64,000 nt of DNA from Actinomycetota bacterium (lineage in GTDB: Bacteria > Actinomycetota > Actinomycetes > Propionibacteriales > Propionibacteriaceae). The position numbers were made by a program, and so were the translations under genes. Shown here piece by piece: positions 17,537 through 25,406 of this stretch. The notes beneath the pieces were generated by a model. That model searched no databases. It worked only from the letters and a program-made list of their open reading frames with translations, and was not told where the DNA came from. Position 1 is the first letter of the stretch, and each line of letters begins with the position of its first letter. Where the stretch lies: NCBI GenBank assembly GCA_020161015.1, contig JAIUOT010000056.1:62001-126000 (forward strand), given 5' to 3'.

Positions 17537-18046
17537 TCAGTCGACCTTGAGACGGCCGCGCTTCTCGTAGACGTCCGCCGCTTCCCGGATGAACGCGGCG
17601 TTGATCTTGCACCCGTACTTGGTCTCCAGCCCCTCGGCGATGCCGTAGAGCTCGCCCTTGGTCGAGCGGTACGGACGCAGGGCGTTGTAGACCTGCAGGA
17701 GCTCTGCGTCGGGGACCTTGATCAGCTCTGCGGCACGCCGCATGTTGCGGGCGAGCGTGTCGCGACCGACGGACTCGGCCACCTGGGCCTGCATCTCGAG
17801 GGTCTCGGGCGCGATGCGGAAGTCATCGGCCGTGAGCTCGCCGGACTTCACCTTGTCGAGGCTGAAGTCGGCCAGCACCTTGCCGGTGGCTGCCTTGATC
17901 TTCTCGGGCATCCGCTCGCCCAGCGGGTAGCTGGACGCGTCGACCGCACCGGCGGCCGCCGGCTTCTTCGCGAACGACACCTGGTCGGAGCCGAGGTTGG
18001 CCATGACTTCGGCCATGATCTGGCGGATCAGTTCTTCGGATTCCAT
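17537..18046 (-). CDS. pduE: Propanediol dehydratase small subunit PduE
   Basis: The start is the ATG at 18046, behind an AGGAGACGAGG site; longer readings run back through pduD in another frame. The product is 169 aa. The first 18 residues (MESEELIRQIMAEVMANL) are an amphipathic tag nearly matching the start of PduB here. The body shows the family's SYPLGERMPEKIKAATGK, DFRIAPETLEMQA, GRDTLARNMRRAAEL and ALRPYRSTKGEL. It is part of the B12-dependent PduCDE enzyme, which converts 1,2-propanediol to propionaldehyde. Confidence 0.95.
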   Translation of the reverse strand: MESEELIRQIMAEVMANLGSDQVSFAKKPAAAGAVDASSYPLGERMPEKIKAATGKVLADFSLDKVKSGELTADDFRIAPETLEMQAQVAESVGRDTLARNMRRAAELIKVPDAELLQVYNALRPYRSTKGELYGIAEGLETKYGCKINAAFIREAADVYEKRGRLKVD

Positions 18047-18057
18047 ATCCTCGTCTC

Positions 18058-18720
18058 CTACCGGTACTCGACCCGGAGGGTCTGAGTCTTCTTGTTCGGG
18101 TCGCACAGCTGGGTCTCCTTGATGTGCCACAGCGCCGCGATGGCCTGGTACTTCGGCCGTGCCATCTGGTCGTTGCGCACCGGCACGGGGGCCGGCGACT
18201 CGCCCTTGGCGTACTTGGCAGCGTTCTGGCCGATGGCCCGGAACGTGTCGAGGTCGACCAGGGGAGCCTGGGAGAACAGCTCGAGGTTGGACAGCGGCGG
18301 CAGGTCCTTCTGGTGGATCACCGTCGTGCCGCGGGACTGGATGCCGATGCCGATGCCGGAGCCGGACAGCTTCGCCGCCTCGTGGGCGATGAAGCCGACG
18401 TCCGCGGTGCGGAACACCCGGATGAACCGGTAGGTGAGTCCCTGCTCCTCGATGCCGGCACACAGTTCCTTGATGGCGTCGGCGTGCGGGATGCCGACGA
18501 TCGTGTTGACCATCCGGCCACCGAAGCCCGGTGCCAGGGCGATCACGACCTCGCGCGGGTTGGTGCCGCGCTCGGCCGCCCCGGCCTCGCTGATCTTCAG
18601 TTCACCGGCGGTGCCCACCACGCTGGGCGCGGTGGCGACGGCCGTGGCCGCCTTCCCCGAGCCCTCGGTGAACTCCTTGATGACGCCTTCGATGATGCTG
18701 CGCAGTGTCTTTTCGTCCAT
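18058..18720 (-). CDS. pduD: Propanediol dehydratase medium subunit PduD
   Basis: The product is 220 aa. It starts with a short amphipathic tag ([18 protein letters not shown]) like the PduD encapsulation peptide. The body contains [32 protein letters not shown] and [20 protein letters not shown], conserved in diol and glycerol dehydratase medium chains. It is flanked by 12- and 11-base gaps, as expected in a packed operon. Confidence 0.95.
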   Translation of the reverse strand: MDEKTLRSIIEGVIKEFTEGSGKAATAVATAPSVVGTAGELKISEAGAAERGTNPREVVIALAPGFGGRMVNTIVGIPHADAIKELCAGIEEQGLTYRFIRVFRTADVGFIAHEAAKLSGSGIGIGIQSRGTTVIHQKDLPPLSNLELFSQAPLVDLDTFRAIGQNAAKYAKGESPAPVPVRNDQMARPKYQAIAALWHIKETQLCDPNKKTQTLRVEYR

Positions 18721-18732
18721 CTCGCTCTCGCC

Positions 18733-20394
18733 TCACACGTTCTCGGGGCTCATGGCCTGGCGGATGTTCTTCAGCTGCGCCCACTTCTCGTCAGAGATCT
18801 GGTAGCCCGTCTGCGGCCCGCGGTAGTCGTTGGGCTGGTTGACCGCACTGACGACCTCGAAGTCCTTGGTGAGGATCGCCGAGGTGTGCAGGTAGTCGCC
18901 CGCCACGCGCTGCTTGAGCATTCCGAAGACGGAACCGGCGACATCCTCGAAGCCGGTCTTGGCCAGGGCCTTGACGATGTCCACACCGGTCAGGCCCCGC
19001 TTGAGCAGGTCCTCCGCGGCCTTCAGGTCCTCCACCATGTTGCGGTTCGGCATGTCCTGCGAACCACGTGCGTAGGTGGCGGCCTCGACCTCGGCGTCGC
19101 TGACATCGGTCAGCCCGAGCTCACGGAACAGCGCCTGGATCACCTTCGCGGCCTTGTTGCGCACCCGCACCACGTCGTCCTCGAGGACCGGGACCAGGCC
19201 ACCGTCGACCTTGAGGTCGCGCTGGATGATCAGCCAGTCGTCGTAGTCGTCGGCGTCCCAGTTGGAGCCGGCGAACATGTTGTCGTAGTTCGGGGTGGCC
19301 GAGTAGCCGGAGCAGATGAAGTCCGTGCCGGGCACGAACTGCATCAGCGACCGGGCGACACGGCGCAGGTCGGAGTGGGTGAAGGTCTGGTCGTTCGACG
19401 ACGCGCACTCGAGGTCGAGCGCCATCGCGATCAGGTTCTCGGCCAGGATCGCCCGGATACCACCGGGAACCGCGGCCGGGACGCCCACACAGGAGACGGA
19501 GCCGTTCTGGATGCCCTGGGAACCGGCTGCCTTGGTGATGTACAGGCAGCGGGCCTCCAGGTACAGCATCGACTTGCCCTCGGCGTAGCCCATCTGGACC
19601 TCGGAGCCGGTACCGGAGGTGAACCGCATCTTCAGGCCGCGGGACGCGTAGCAGGAGGCCAGGAAGGCCTTCGACCACGGGGTGTCGTCGCCGTCCATGA
19701 AGACCGGCTCGGTGCCGTAGACCGAGACCGTCTCGGCGTACGCGGTGAAGCCGCGCATGCCCAGGTTCAGCTCGGTGGCCTCCTCGACCGCACACTGGGT
19801 GAGGATGCCCGGACGACCGACCTGCGCACCCACCATCAGCGCGATGGCGTTGTACGGTGCGATGCGCGCGACGCCGACGGTGGTCTCCAGCTCGGCGAAG
19901 CCGCGCAGGGCGGCCTCTGCGGCGTCAGCGGCGATCTGGACCGGGTGGTCCTTCACGTTGGTGACGTGCGCCTGGTTGGCCGGGGACTTGCGGGCCCGCA
20001 TCTTGTTGACGGCCATCATCATCTCGAGCACCGTCATCTTGCCCACGACCTCGCAGATCTTCGCGGGGGTCATGGCGGTGGTCAGCTGGACCACCTCGGA
20101 GCGCGGGACGTTGATGTCGCACAGCCTCCTGGCCAGGTCGAGGGAGTCCATCCTGCAGACGGCCTCGGCGTTGTCCAGCTTGATGCCGTAGTCGGCGACG
20201 AAGGTGTCGATCATGTCGAAGTCGGCGCGCTGCTTGCCGTCCATCTCCACGACCTTGCCACCCTCGATCCTGATCGAGGGCTTGGGGTCGTTCGGGCCGC
20301 TCATCGCGATCAGGCCGACCTCAGGCCATTCGGTTACGTACCCGTCCTGGTTGACGGGCCGGGCATCGAGTGCCTCGAAACGCTTGCTCTTCAC
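18733..20394 (-). CDS. pduC: Propanediol dehydratase large subunit PduC
   Basis: The product is 553 aa, the standard length of the large chain that holds the active site and the cobalamin interface. Conserved stretches include KRFEALDARPVNQDGYV at the start, FTAYAETVSVYGTEPVFMDG, KMRFTSGTGSEVQMGYAEGK and YLEARCLYITKAAGSQGIQNG. Telling diol from glycerol dehydratase by eye is not safe, but the pduA-B neighbours and pocR favour 1,2-propanediol as substrate. Confidence 0.96.
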   Translation of the reverse strand: MKSKRFEALDARPVNQDGYVTEWPEVGLIAMSGPNDPKPSIRIEGGKVVEMDGKQRADFDMIDTFVADYGIKLDNAEAVCRMDSLDLARRLCDINVPRSEVVQLTTAMTPAKICEVVGKMTVLEMMMAVNKMRARKSPANQAHVTNVKDHPVQIAADAAEAALRGFAELETTVGVARIAPYNAIALMVGAQVGRPGILTQCAVEEATELNLGMRGFTAYAETVSVYGTEPVFMDGDDTPWSKAFLASCYASRGLKMRFTSGTGSEVQMGYAEGKSMLYLEARCLYITKAAGSQGIQNGSVSCVGVPAAVPGGIRAILAENLIAMALDLECASSNDQTFTHSDLRRVARSLMQFVPGTDFICSGYSATPNYDNMFAGSNWDADDYDDWLIIQRDLKVDGGLVPVLEDDVVRVRNKAAKVIQALFRELGLTDVSDAEVEAATYARGSQDMPNRNMVEDLKAAEDLLKRGLTGVDIVKALAKTGFEDVAGSVFGMLKQRVAGDYLHTSAILTKDFEVVSAVNQPNDYRGPQTGYQISDEKWAQLKNIRQAMSPENV

Positions 20395-20408
20395 GAAGAA
20401 GCCTCGTC

Positions 20409-21200
20409 TCAGATGTAGGGGGTCGTGACGGAGCCGGGGTACGCACCGAGCGCACCGAGCAGGCCACGGCCGACCTCACGAGCGGCGATGATCGCCTGGC
20501 GGACCGCACCGGAGTCGCCACTGAAGAACGAGATGACCTCGTTGGAGTAGCTGGTGCCGGCGGCGGGGCTTGCGTACCCGATGACGTCGATGGTCGATGC
20601 CTTCACCGCGGTGTCGGCCAGGACCACGCCGATGGCGGCGGGGGCGCCGACGGTGATGCCGAAGGACTTGCCGAGCGGAGCGCCGAACGCCTTGTTCAGG
20701 GCGTAGGAGGCCCGCGCGGTGTACTGGAACTCCAGGTGTCCTGCGTCGTTGGCGTAGACATCGCCGAAGGTGCGGTCGAGCTCGCTCAGGGCGACCTCGA
20801 CGGCCCGGCGGGCGTCGGAGACGTCCACGGCACCGAAGACGATCAACGAGCCGTGACCGGCGCCACCCTTGGTGTCGCGCGGGAGCTCGATGGTGACGAT
20901 CTCGGTGTTGGTCGCCTTGACGGCCTCGTCCGCGGCGAAGATGTGCGGGCCGGCGCCGGTGCGGGCACCCAGGATGCCGATCGACTTGTACTTCGGGTCG
21001 ATCTTCATCAGGGCGTGGATCTGGGGATCGACGTTGGCGATCACCAGGCCGATGGTGTCGCCCAGCGGGTTGCAGCCGACGTACTCGGTGCTGGCCGGAC
21101 GGGCACCTGCGGGTGCGGGGGCTGCTGCGGGAGCAGCGCCGCCGTCGATCTTCTTCATGACGGCGGACATGATCTGGTTGACCAGTTCTTCACTTGCCAT
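20409..21200 (-). CDS. pduB: Trimeric tandem-domain shell protein PduB (BMC-T)
   Basis: The product is 263 aa with two BMC domains (about 45-150 and 155-255), preceded by an N-terminal extension. That extension starts MASEELVNQIMSAVMKKI, an amphipathic helix of the kind reported to tie the enterobacterial Pdu enzyme core to the shell, and continues as an Ala/Pro linker. Other motifs are GCNPLGDTIGLVIANVD and AVRQAIIAAREVGRGLL. A shorter PduB' form from an internal start is known in enterobacteria. The in-frame Met near residue 65 is too far into the fold to be its equivalent, so no PduB' is evident. Confidence 0.95.
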   Translation of the reverse strand: MASEELVNQIMSAVMKKIDGGAAPAAAPAPAGARPASTEYVGCNPLGDTIGLVIANVDPQIHALMKIDPKYKSIGILGARTGAGPHIFAADEAVKATNTEIVTIELPRDTKGGAGHGSLIVFGAVDVSDARRAVEVALSELDRTFGDVYANDAGHLEFQYTARASYALNKAFGAPLGKSFGITVGAPAAIGVVLADTAVKASTIDVIGYASPAAGTSYSNEVISFFSGDSGAVRQAIIAAREVGRGLLGALGAYPGSVTTPYI

Positions 21201-21214
21201 GGGGACTCACTCCC

Positions 21215-21493
21215 TCACTTGTCCGCGGACGGGAGGATCTTCTCCACATCGGTGTGCGGGCGCGGGATCACGTGGACCGAGACGAGCTCGCCGACGTTCT
21301 GGGCGGCAACGGCGCCGGCGTCGGTGGCGGCCTTGACCGCGCCGACATCGCCGCGGACGAGCACGGTGACCAGACCCGAGCCCACTCGCTGGCTTCCGAT
21401 GAGAACGACGTTGGCAGACTTCACCATCGCGTCTGCGGCTTCAACGGCGGCGACAAAACCCTTCGTCTCCACCATTCCGAGGGCTTCTTGCAT
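21215..21493 (-). CDS. pduA: Hexameric shell protein PduA (BMC-H)
   Basis: The product is 92 aa and has one BMC domain ([44 protein letters not shown]). It is the first gene of the main operon, behind a GGAGGA ribosome-binding site at 21501-21506. Its 278-base upstream region is shared with the divergent pduU. Confidence 0.95.
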   Translation of the reverse strand: MQEALGMVETKGFVAAVEAADAMVKSANVVLIGSQRVGSGLVTVLVRGDVGAVKAATDAGAVAAQNVGELVSVHVIPRPHTDVEKILPSADK

Positions 21494-21501
21494 TCCAGAC
21501 T

Positions 21502-21537
21502 CCTCCGTTGGGTCGGTGCTTCACCGGAGCCGACACT
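21502..21537 (-). promoter_or_regulatory. pduA leader segment shared with pocR
   Basis: Read on the minus strand, AGTGTCGGC (21529-21537) followed by ACCGACCCAACGGAGG (21502-21517) recurs upstream of pocR as AGTGTCGGC and ACCGATCCAACCGGAGG. The pduA copy has 11 extra bases between the two blocks. The second block contains the ribosome-binding site, so this may be a shared 5' leader or an operator near the transcription start. Confidence 0.45.
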
Positions 21538-21598
21538 GGCCCCGGTCGTTGTTGAGGCTAGGTCGCGGGCACGGCACGAAACGGACCTCGGGCGATCC

Positions 21599-21620
21599 CT
21601 TTCGGGTCGCTTTCTGGACC
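21599..21620 (+). promoter_or_regulatory. Tandem 11-bp direct repeat in the divergent pduA-pduU control region
   Basis: CTTTCGGGTCG (21599-21609) is followed without a gap by CTTTCTGGACC (21610-21620). Abutting direct repeats near one helical turn apart suit an AraC-family activator such as PocR, whose gene lies about 2 kb away. The site is 106 bases from the pduA start and 152 from pduU. A single similar copy occurs at 8618-8628. Confidence 0.4.
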
Positions 21621-21771
21621 CAAGGACGACCAAAAAGTGCACCTGCCGCGACCAATTCGTGCAGGTCAGCACAGGACGGTCCGGGCGGTTGACACTGCCG
21701 CCCCTCCTGCTCACGATGGGCTCGTCGGGACGGGCGCCGCTGCCCCCGCTCCGGCCCCGAGGAGAGGTGTC

Positions 21772-22113
21772 ATGTCGGAGAAGCAGCGCATCATCCAGGA
21801 GTTCGTCCCGGGCAAGCAGGTGACGCTCGCCCACGTCGTGGCGAACCCCGACGCGCGGCTGTACCCGAAGATCGGCCTGCCGCCCGGCGGCGGTGCGATC
21901 GGGGTGATGACCATCACGCCCAGCGAGGCCTCGATCATCGCCGCGGACGTCGCCACCAAGGCCGCGGCCGTCGAGCTCGGCTTCGTCGACCGCTTCTCCG
22001 GCTCGCTGGTCGTGATCGGCCGGCTCACCGACGTCCAGTCGGCGGTGGAGAGCGTGGTCAGCACGCTGTGCGACGAGCTCGGCTTCGCGCGTCCGCCGTT
22101 GACGCACACGTGA
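21772..22113 (+). CDS. pduU: Shell protein PduU (BMC, circularly permuted type)
   Basis: The start is the ATG at 21772, following GAGGAGAGG; an in-frame ATG at 21637 has no such site and adds 45 untypical residues. The product is 113 aa. The opening MSEKQRIIQEFVPGKQVTLAH is the PduU/EutS signature that forms the beta barrel above the pore. The rest (AIGVMTITPSEASIIAADVA, SLVVIGRLTDVQSAV) is a permuted BMC fold. It diverges from pduA and its stop overlaps the pduV start (GTGA). Confidence 0.94.
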   Translation: MSEKQRIIQEFVPGKQVTLAHVVANPDARLYPKIGLPPGGGAIGVMTITPSEASIIAADVATKAAAVELGFVDRFSGSLVVIGRLTDVQSAVESVVSTLCDELGFARPPLTHT

Positions 22114-22535
22114 AGCGGATCCTCCTCGTCGGCAGCGTCGGCTGCGGCAAGACCACCCTGCTCCAGCGGCTGCACGGCGACGACCTGGTGTACTCCAAGA
22201 CCGAGTCGATCTACGCGGAGGGCCAGGTGGTCGACACCCCGGGGGAGTACCTCGAACTGCCGTGGTTCAAGCACGCGCTGCGGCTGGCGTCCTTCGAGGT
22301 GGAGCTGGTGGTGCTGCTCGCCTCCGCGACGGTCTATGAGGCGAAGTTCCCGCCCGGCTTCACGACCTTCTTCATGCCGCCCTCGATCGGCGTCGTGACC
22401 AAGACCGACATCGCCACCCCCGAGCAGGTCTCGATCGCCGGCGACTACCTGCGGCTCGCCGGGGTCACCGAGACGCTGTCGGTCTCCGCCCTCACCGGGG
22501 ACGGCATGGCGGCCCTCACCGAGCGGCTCGCCTGA
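22110..22535 (+). CDS. pduV: PduV, small GTPase-like microcompartment protein
   Basis: The start is the GTG at 22110, overlapping the pduU stop. The product is 141 aa of the PduV/EutP family with P-loop GSVGCGKTTLL, a G3-like VDTPGEYLE and G4-like VTKTD. The partner PduU has been linked to PduV localisation in enterobacteria. The gene converges with pduQ, with only nine bases between stops and no hairpin visible. Confidence 0.92.
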   Translation: MKRILLVGSVGCGKTTLLQRLHGDDLVYSKTESIYAEGQVVDTPGEYLELPWFKHALRLASFEVELVVLLASATVYEAKFPPGFTTFFMPPSIGVVTKTDIATPEQVSIAGDYLRLAGVTETLSVSALTGDGMAALTERLA

Positions 22536-22544
22536 CCGCGTCCG

Positions 22545-23675
22545 TCAGACGATGGCGTGGAGGATGCCGGCCAGGTCGCCCTCGGTCGCCGGGACGGGGT
22601 TGCCGGACGTGCAGAAGTCCTTGCGGGCCGTCGACGCCAGGGTCGGGATCGCTGCGCGGAACTCGTTGGCGTCGATGCCGGCCTCGGTGATGCTGCCCGG
22701 CATCTCGAGCTCGCGGCGCAGCCGTTCCAGCCAGCCCACCAGGCCGAACACGACGTTGCGGTCACTGGACGCGGTGAGGCCGATCGCCTTCGCCAGGCTG
22801 ACGTAACGACGGCCGACGTCGGAGACGTAGCTCGGGCGGACGCCGAGCACGCCGGCGTTGTACTCGATCACGTGCGGCAGCAGGATGCCGTTGAGCCGGC
22901 CGTGGGCCACCTTGAACGACCCGCCGATGGAGTGCGACAAGCTGTGCACGATCCCCAGCCCGGCGTTCTGGAAGGCGATCCCGGCCATCGTCGCCCCGGT
23001 GTGCTGGTGCTCGCGGGCCTTCAGGTCGGTGTTGCTGCGGAAGCTACGCACCAGGTAGGTGTCGGCGATCCGGAGCGCCTTCTCGGCCAGGGCGTCGGAG
23101 AAGTCGTTGTGCCCCAGCGCGACGTAGGCCTCGATGGCGTGGCTGACCGCGTCCATGCCGGAGTCGGCGACCAGCCGCGGCGGCGCCGTCGCGACGGCCT
23201 CGGGATCGAGGATGGCCACGTCGGGCAGCATGTCGTCGGAGAACAGCGGGAGCTTCACGTGGCTGTGCGGGTCGGTGACGACGGAGAACGACGTCACCTC
23301 CGAGCCGGTGCCGCTCGTGGTGGGGATCACGTAGAAGCCGGCGTCCGTGCGGTGGCCCTGCTCGAGCGCGAGCTTGCGGACCGCCTTGGCCGTGTCGATC
23401 GGCGACCCGCCGCCGAGCGCCACCATCGCCTCCGGCCCGAAGGCGAGGAACGCCCGCAACCCCGCGGCGACGGCGGTGATGTCGGGATTCGGGATGACCT
23501 GGTCGAACACCTCGACGGTCGCCGCAGACAGCGCGTTGCGCACCTGGGCCATCAGCGGCGTCGTCGCCATGAACGAGTCCGTGATGATCAGGACCCGGCG
23601 CCCGTCGAGGTCGGACAGTGCCGACAGCGAATCAGGCCCGTAGCAGAGCGTTGTGGTGAGCTGGAAGCGAAACAC
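22545..23675 (-). CDS. pduQ: Iron-dependent propanol dehydrogenase PduQ
   Basis: The chosen start is the GTG at 23675, a few bases after GGGAGA, giving 376 aa, the usual length. An ATG at 23732 would add 19 residues without family similarity. It reduces propionaldehyde to 1-propanol and regenerates NAD+ inside the shell. The iron-ADH features are ALGGGSPIDTAKAV, IPTTSGTGSEVTSFSV, SGMDAVSHAIEAYV and LGIVHSLSHSIGG with the metal-binding His residues. The start lies 44 bases inside the pocR coding region, so the two are co-transcribed and probably translationally linked. Confidence 0.92.
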   Translation of the reverse strand: MFRFQLTTTLCYGPDSLSALSDLDGRRVLIITDSFMATTPLMAQVRNALSAATVEVFDQVIPNPDITAVAAGLRAFLAFGPEAMVALGGGSPIDTAKAVRKLALEQGHRTDAGFYVIPTTSGTGSEVTSFSVVTDPHSHVKLPLFSDDMLPDVAILDPEAVATAPPRLVADSGMDAVSHAIEAYVALGHNDFSDALAEKALRIADTYLVRSFRSNTDLKAREHQHTGATMAGIAFQNAGLGIVHSLSHSIGGSFKVAHGRLNGILLPHVIEYNAGVLGVRPSYVSDVGRRYVSLAKAIGLTASSDRNVVFGLVGWLERLRRELEMPGSITEAGIDANEFRAAIPTLASTARKDFCTSGNPVPATEGDLAGILHAIV

Positions 23676-24948
23676 CGGTTGGTCTCCCGTCGCGCGTAGA
23701 AGCCCGACGCCGGTACTCGCTGGGAGACACACCGGTGTGCGCCCGGAACACCCTGGAGAAGTAGTTCACCTGGTTGAAGTCGAGCTCCGTTGCGATCCTC
23801 TGAACCGGCATCTGCGTGCAAGCTAACATCAGCTCCGCACGCGAGATCCGCCACGCTGTGACATACGACACGAATGTGTAGCCGGTGACCGATTTGAACA
23901 ACTTCGACAGGTGGCCGGGCGACCAGTGCGTGGCCGCGGCCGCCTCGGTGAGCGACAGCGCCCGGTTCGGGTGCCGCGCGATGTCGTTCAGCAGGTCGCG
24001 CAGGTCGCGGTTGCGGTGGGGCCGTCCGCGCAGGATCTCGTCCAGGACCGTGCCCAGCAGGCGCTCGAAGTAGAGCTGCATCTGGTACCGGTTGACCGAC
24101 GCGGCCCTGCGTTCGCGGTAGCGCTCCACCATCTGCGACAGGTGCGGGACGAGTCGCGGCGCGCAGTCCCTGGCGATGTCGACGACCTGGTCCTCCAGCC
24201 GGGCGATCCCCTCCCTCAGGTCCTCGGCTTCGGCGTAGACGGTGTCCAGCAGCTGGCTCACCTCGGCGTACGCGCCGGCGAGGTCCTCGGACTCCAGCGC
24301 CGCCTGCAGGGCCCCGTGCGGCCGTGCCGGCGCCGGACGGTGCGCGTTCGGGCTGGGCACCACCTGGACGGGGACGATCCGCGGCAGCGGCCGTTCGGGC
24401 GTCCCGGAGGCGGGCAGCGGGTGCTGCGGGCCGAGGCGCTTCGGCAGCCGGACGCCCTCGATGCTCTCGCTGAGGCCGAGCAACGTCTTGGCCGCGGCCG
24501 CGACGCGCCGCAGGTTCGACTCGGGCACCTGCTTGTACAGCTCCTCGAGCTGGCCGTCGCCGTGCCAGGAGGAGAGGCCGGTGAGGTAGCCCGGCTGCTC
24601 GGCCTCGGGCACGCGCACCTGCCCGCACAGGATGGCGCCGACGTACTTGTCGCCATCGGTGACCGGCACCGAGAAGTCGACCAGGCCCGAGTGGCACCGG
24701 TAGATGTGCGGCGCGCCCTCGATCAGCGACTGCAGGCCGCCGTGGGCGTCGCACCCGTAACACAGTTTGCTGCGGACGGGGTCGCTCCGCATGAGGCGGC
24801 AGAAGTCCGTGAACGCGTAGACGCTGGTCACTGGGACCCCGCGCGTGTCGACGGCGACAGTCGCGAGGCCCGTTGCCTCTGAGAAGTCCTCAAGCACTTT
24901 CTGGAGCTGGCCGAGGTCCAGCACCGCCCCAATCCCAAGCTCAGCCAT
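23632..24948 (-). CDS. pocR: PocR-type AraC-family activator of propanediol use
   Basis: The start is the ATG at 24948, six bases after CCGGAGG; the longer reading from 24978 lacks a suitable site. The product is 438 aa. Residues about 10-170 are the PocR sensory domain with a conserved Cys set (DFCRLM, LCYGCDAHGG, YRCHSGLVDF, ILCGQV). A Pro-rich linker and a helical region follow. Residues about 325-425 are an AraC double helix-turn-helix (SLTEAAAATHWSPGHLSKLF, IATELDFNQVNYFSRVFRAH). PocR proteins activate pdu and cob genes in response to propanediol. Its leader resembles that of pduA, which hints at shared control or autoregulation. Confidence 0.92.
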   Translation of the reverse strand: MAELGIGAVLDLGQLQKVLEDFSEATGLATVAVDTRGVPVTSVYAFTDFCRLMRSDPVRSKLCYGCDAHGGLQSLIEGAPHIYRCHSGLVDFSVPVTDGDKYVGAILCGQVRVPEAEQPGYLTGLSSWHGDGQLEELYKQVPESNLRRVAAAAKTLLGLSESIEGVRLPKRLGPQHPLPASGTPERPLPRIVPVQVVPSPNAHRPAPARPHGALQAALESEDLAGAYAEVSQLLDTVYAEAEDLREGIARLEDQVVDIARDCAPRLVPHLSQMVERYRERRAASVNRYQMQLYFERLLGTVLDEILRGRPHRNRDLRDLLNDIARHPNRALSLTEAAAATHWSPGHLSKLFKSVTGYTFVSYVTAWRISRAELMLACTQMPVQRIATELDFNQVNYFSRVFRAHTGVSPSEYRRRASTRDGRPTGVSLPAHHNALLRA

Positions 24949-24953
24949 TGATG

Positions 24954-24979
24954 CCTCCGGTTGGATCGGTGCCGACACT
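24954..24979 (-). promoter_or_regulatory. pocR leader segment shared with pduA
   Basis: On the minus strand AGTGTCGGC (24971-24979) is directly followed by ACCGATCCAACCGGAGG (24954-24970), matching the two blocks in the pduA leader. TAGTGT (24975-24980) could also serve as a -10 element, in which case the shared block would be the start of the transcript. Confidence 0.45.
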
Positions 24980-25159
24980 AGTCCTGCCGGGACGGGCTGT
25001 GAAGGGACGGTCCCACCGATCGGTTTCGGTGCCGTCCGGCGCTCCCCCTTCCGCTGGGAGCGCGAGCGCAGTACACTTCCCGCCCCTTCGAACCGGACGC
25101 CGTTCTCGGGGCGTCGAGCCGCACCGGTGACCGGCGCCGGAAGGGTGTACGAACTCGAC

Positions 25160-25315
25160 CGAATGGACGAAATCCAAAGCCAACTCTCAGGAAATCAGCG
25201 TGGTGTCCCCCGCCGTGGGGACTACAATCTCCGACAGGTGTTTTGCTTCACAGCAGTCCTTTAGGGATAGGGGACGCAAGCCCCGCCTCCATCCAAGGCG
25301 GGGCTGAACCCTTTT
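25160..25315 (+). ncRNA. Structured intergenic segment, possible small RNA or attenuating leader
   Basis: The 458-base gap between pocR and the 3-hydroxyacyl-CoA dehydrogenase gene has no convincing ORF and is AT-richer than its surroundings. It contains a hairpin at 25205-25222 (GTCCCC/GGGGAC) and a -10-like TACAAT at 25223-25228. A perfect 9-bp hairpin follows at 25279-25305 (AGCCCCGCC/GGCGGGGCT), with CCCTTTTC after it. GGGG at 25270-25273 can instead pair with GCCCC at 25280-25284, which is exclusive with the larger hairpin, as in attenuators. I do not recognise a known RNA family. Confidence 0.35.
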
Positions 25316-25406
25316 CTGGGGCCCTTTCGCGCGCCTCCTCCACTCCCGCCCCACCGTCGCCGCGGCGGGTGCATCATGGCCCTGGGCAAGGGAGAGGGAC
25401 GCCGAG

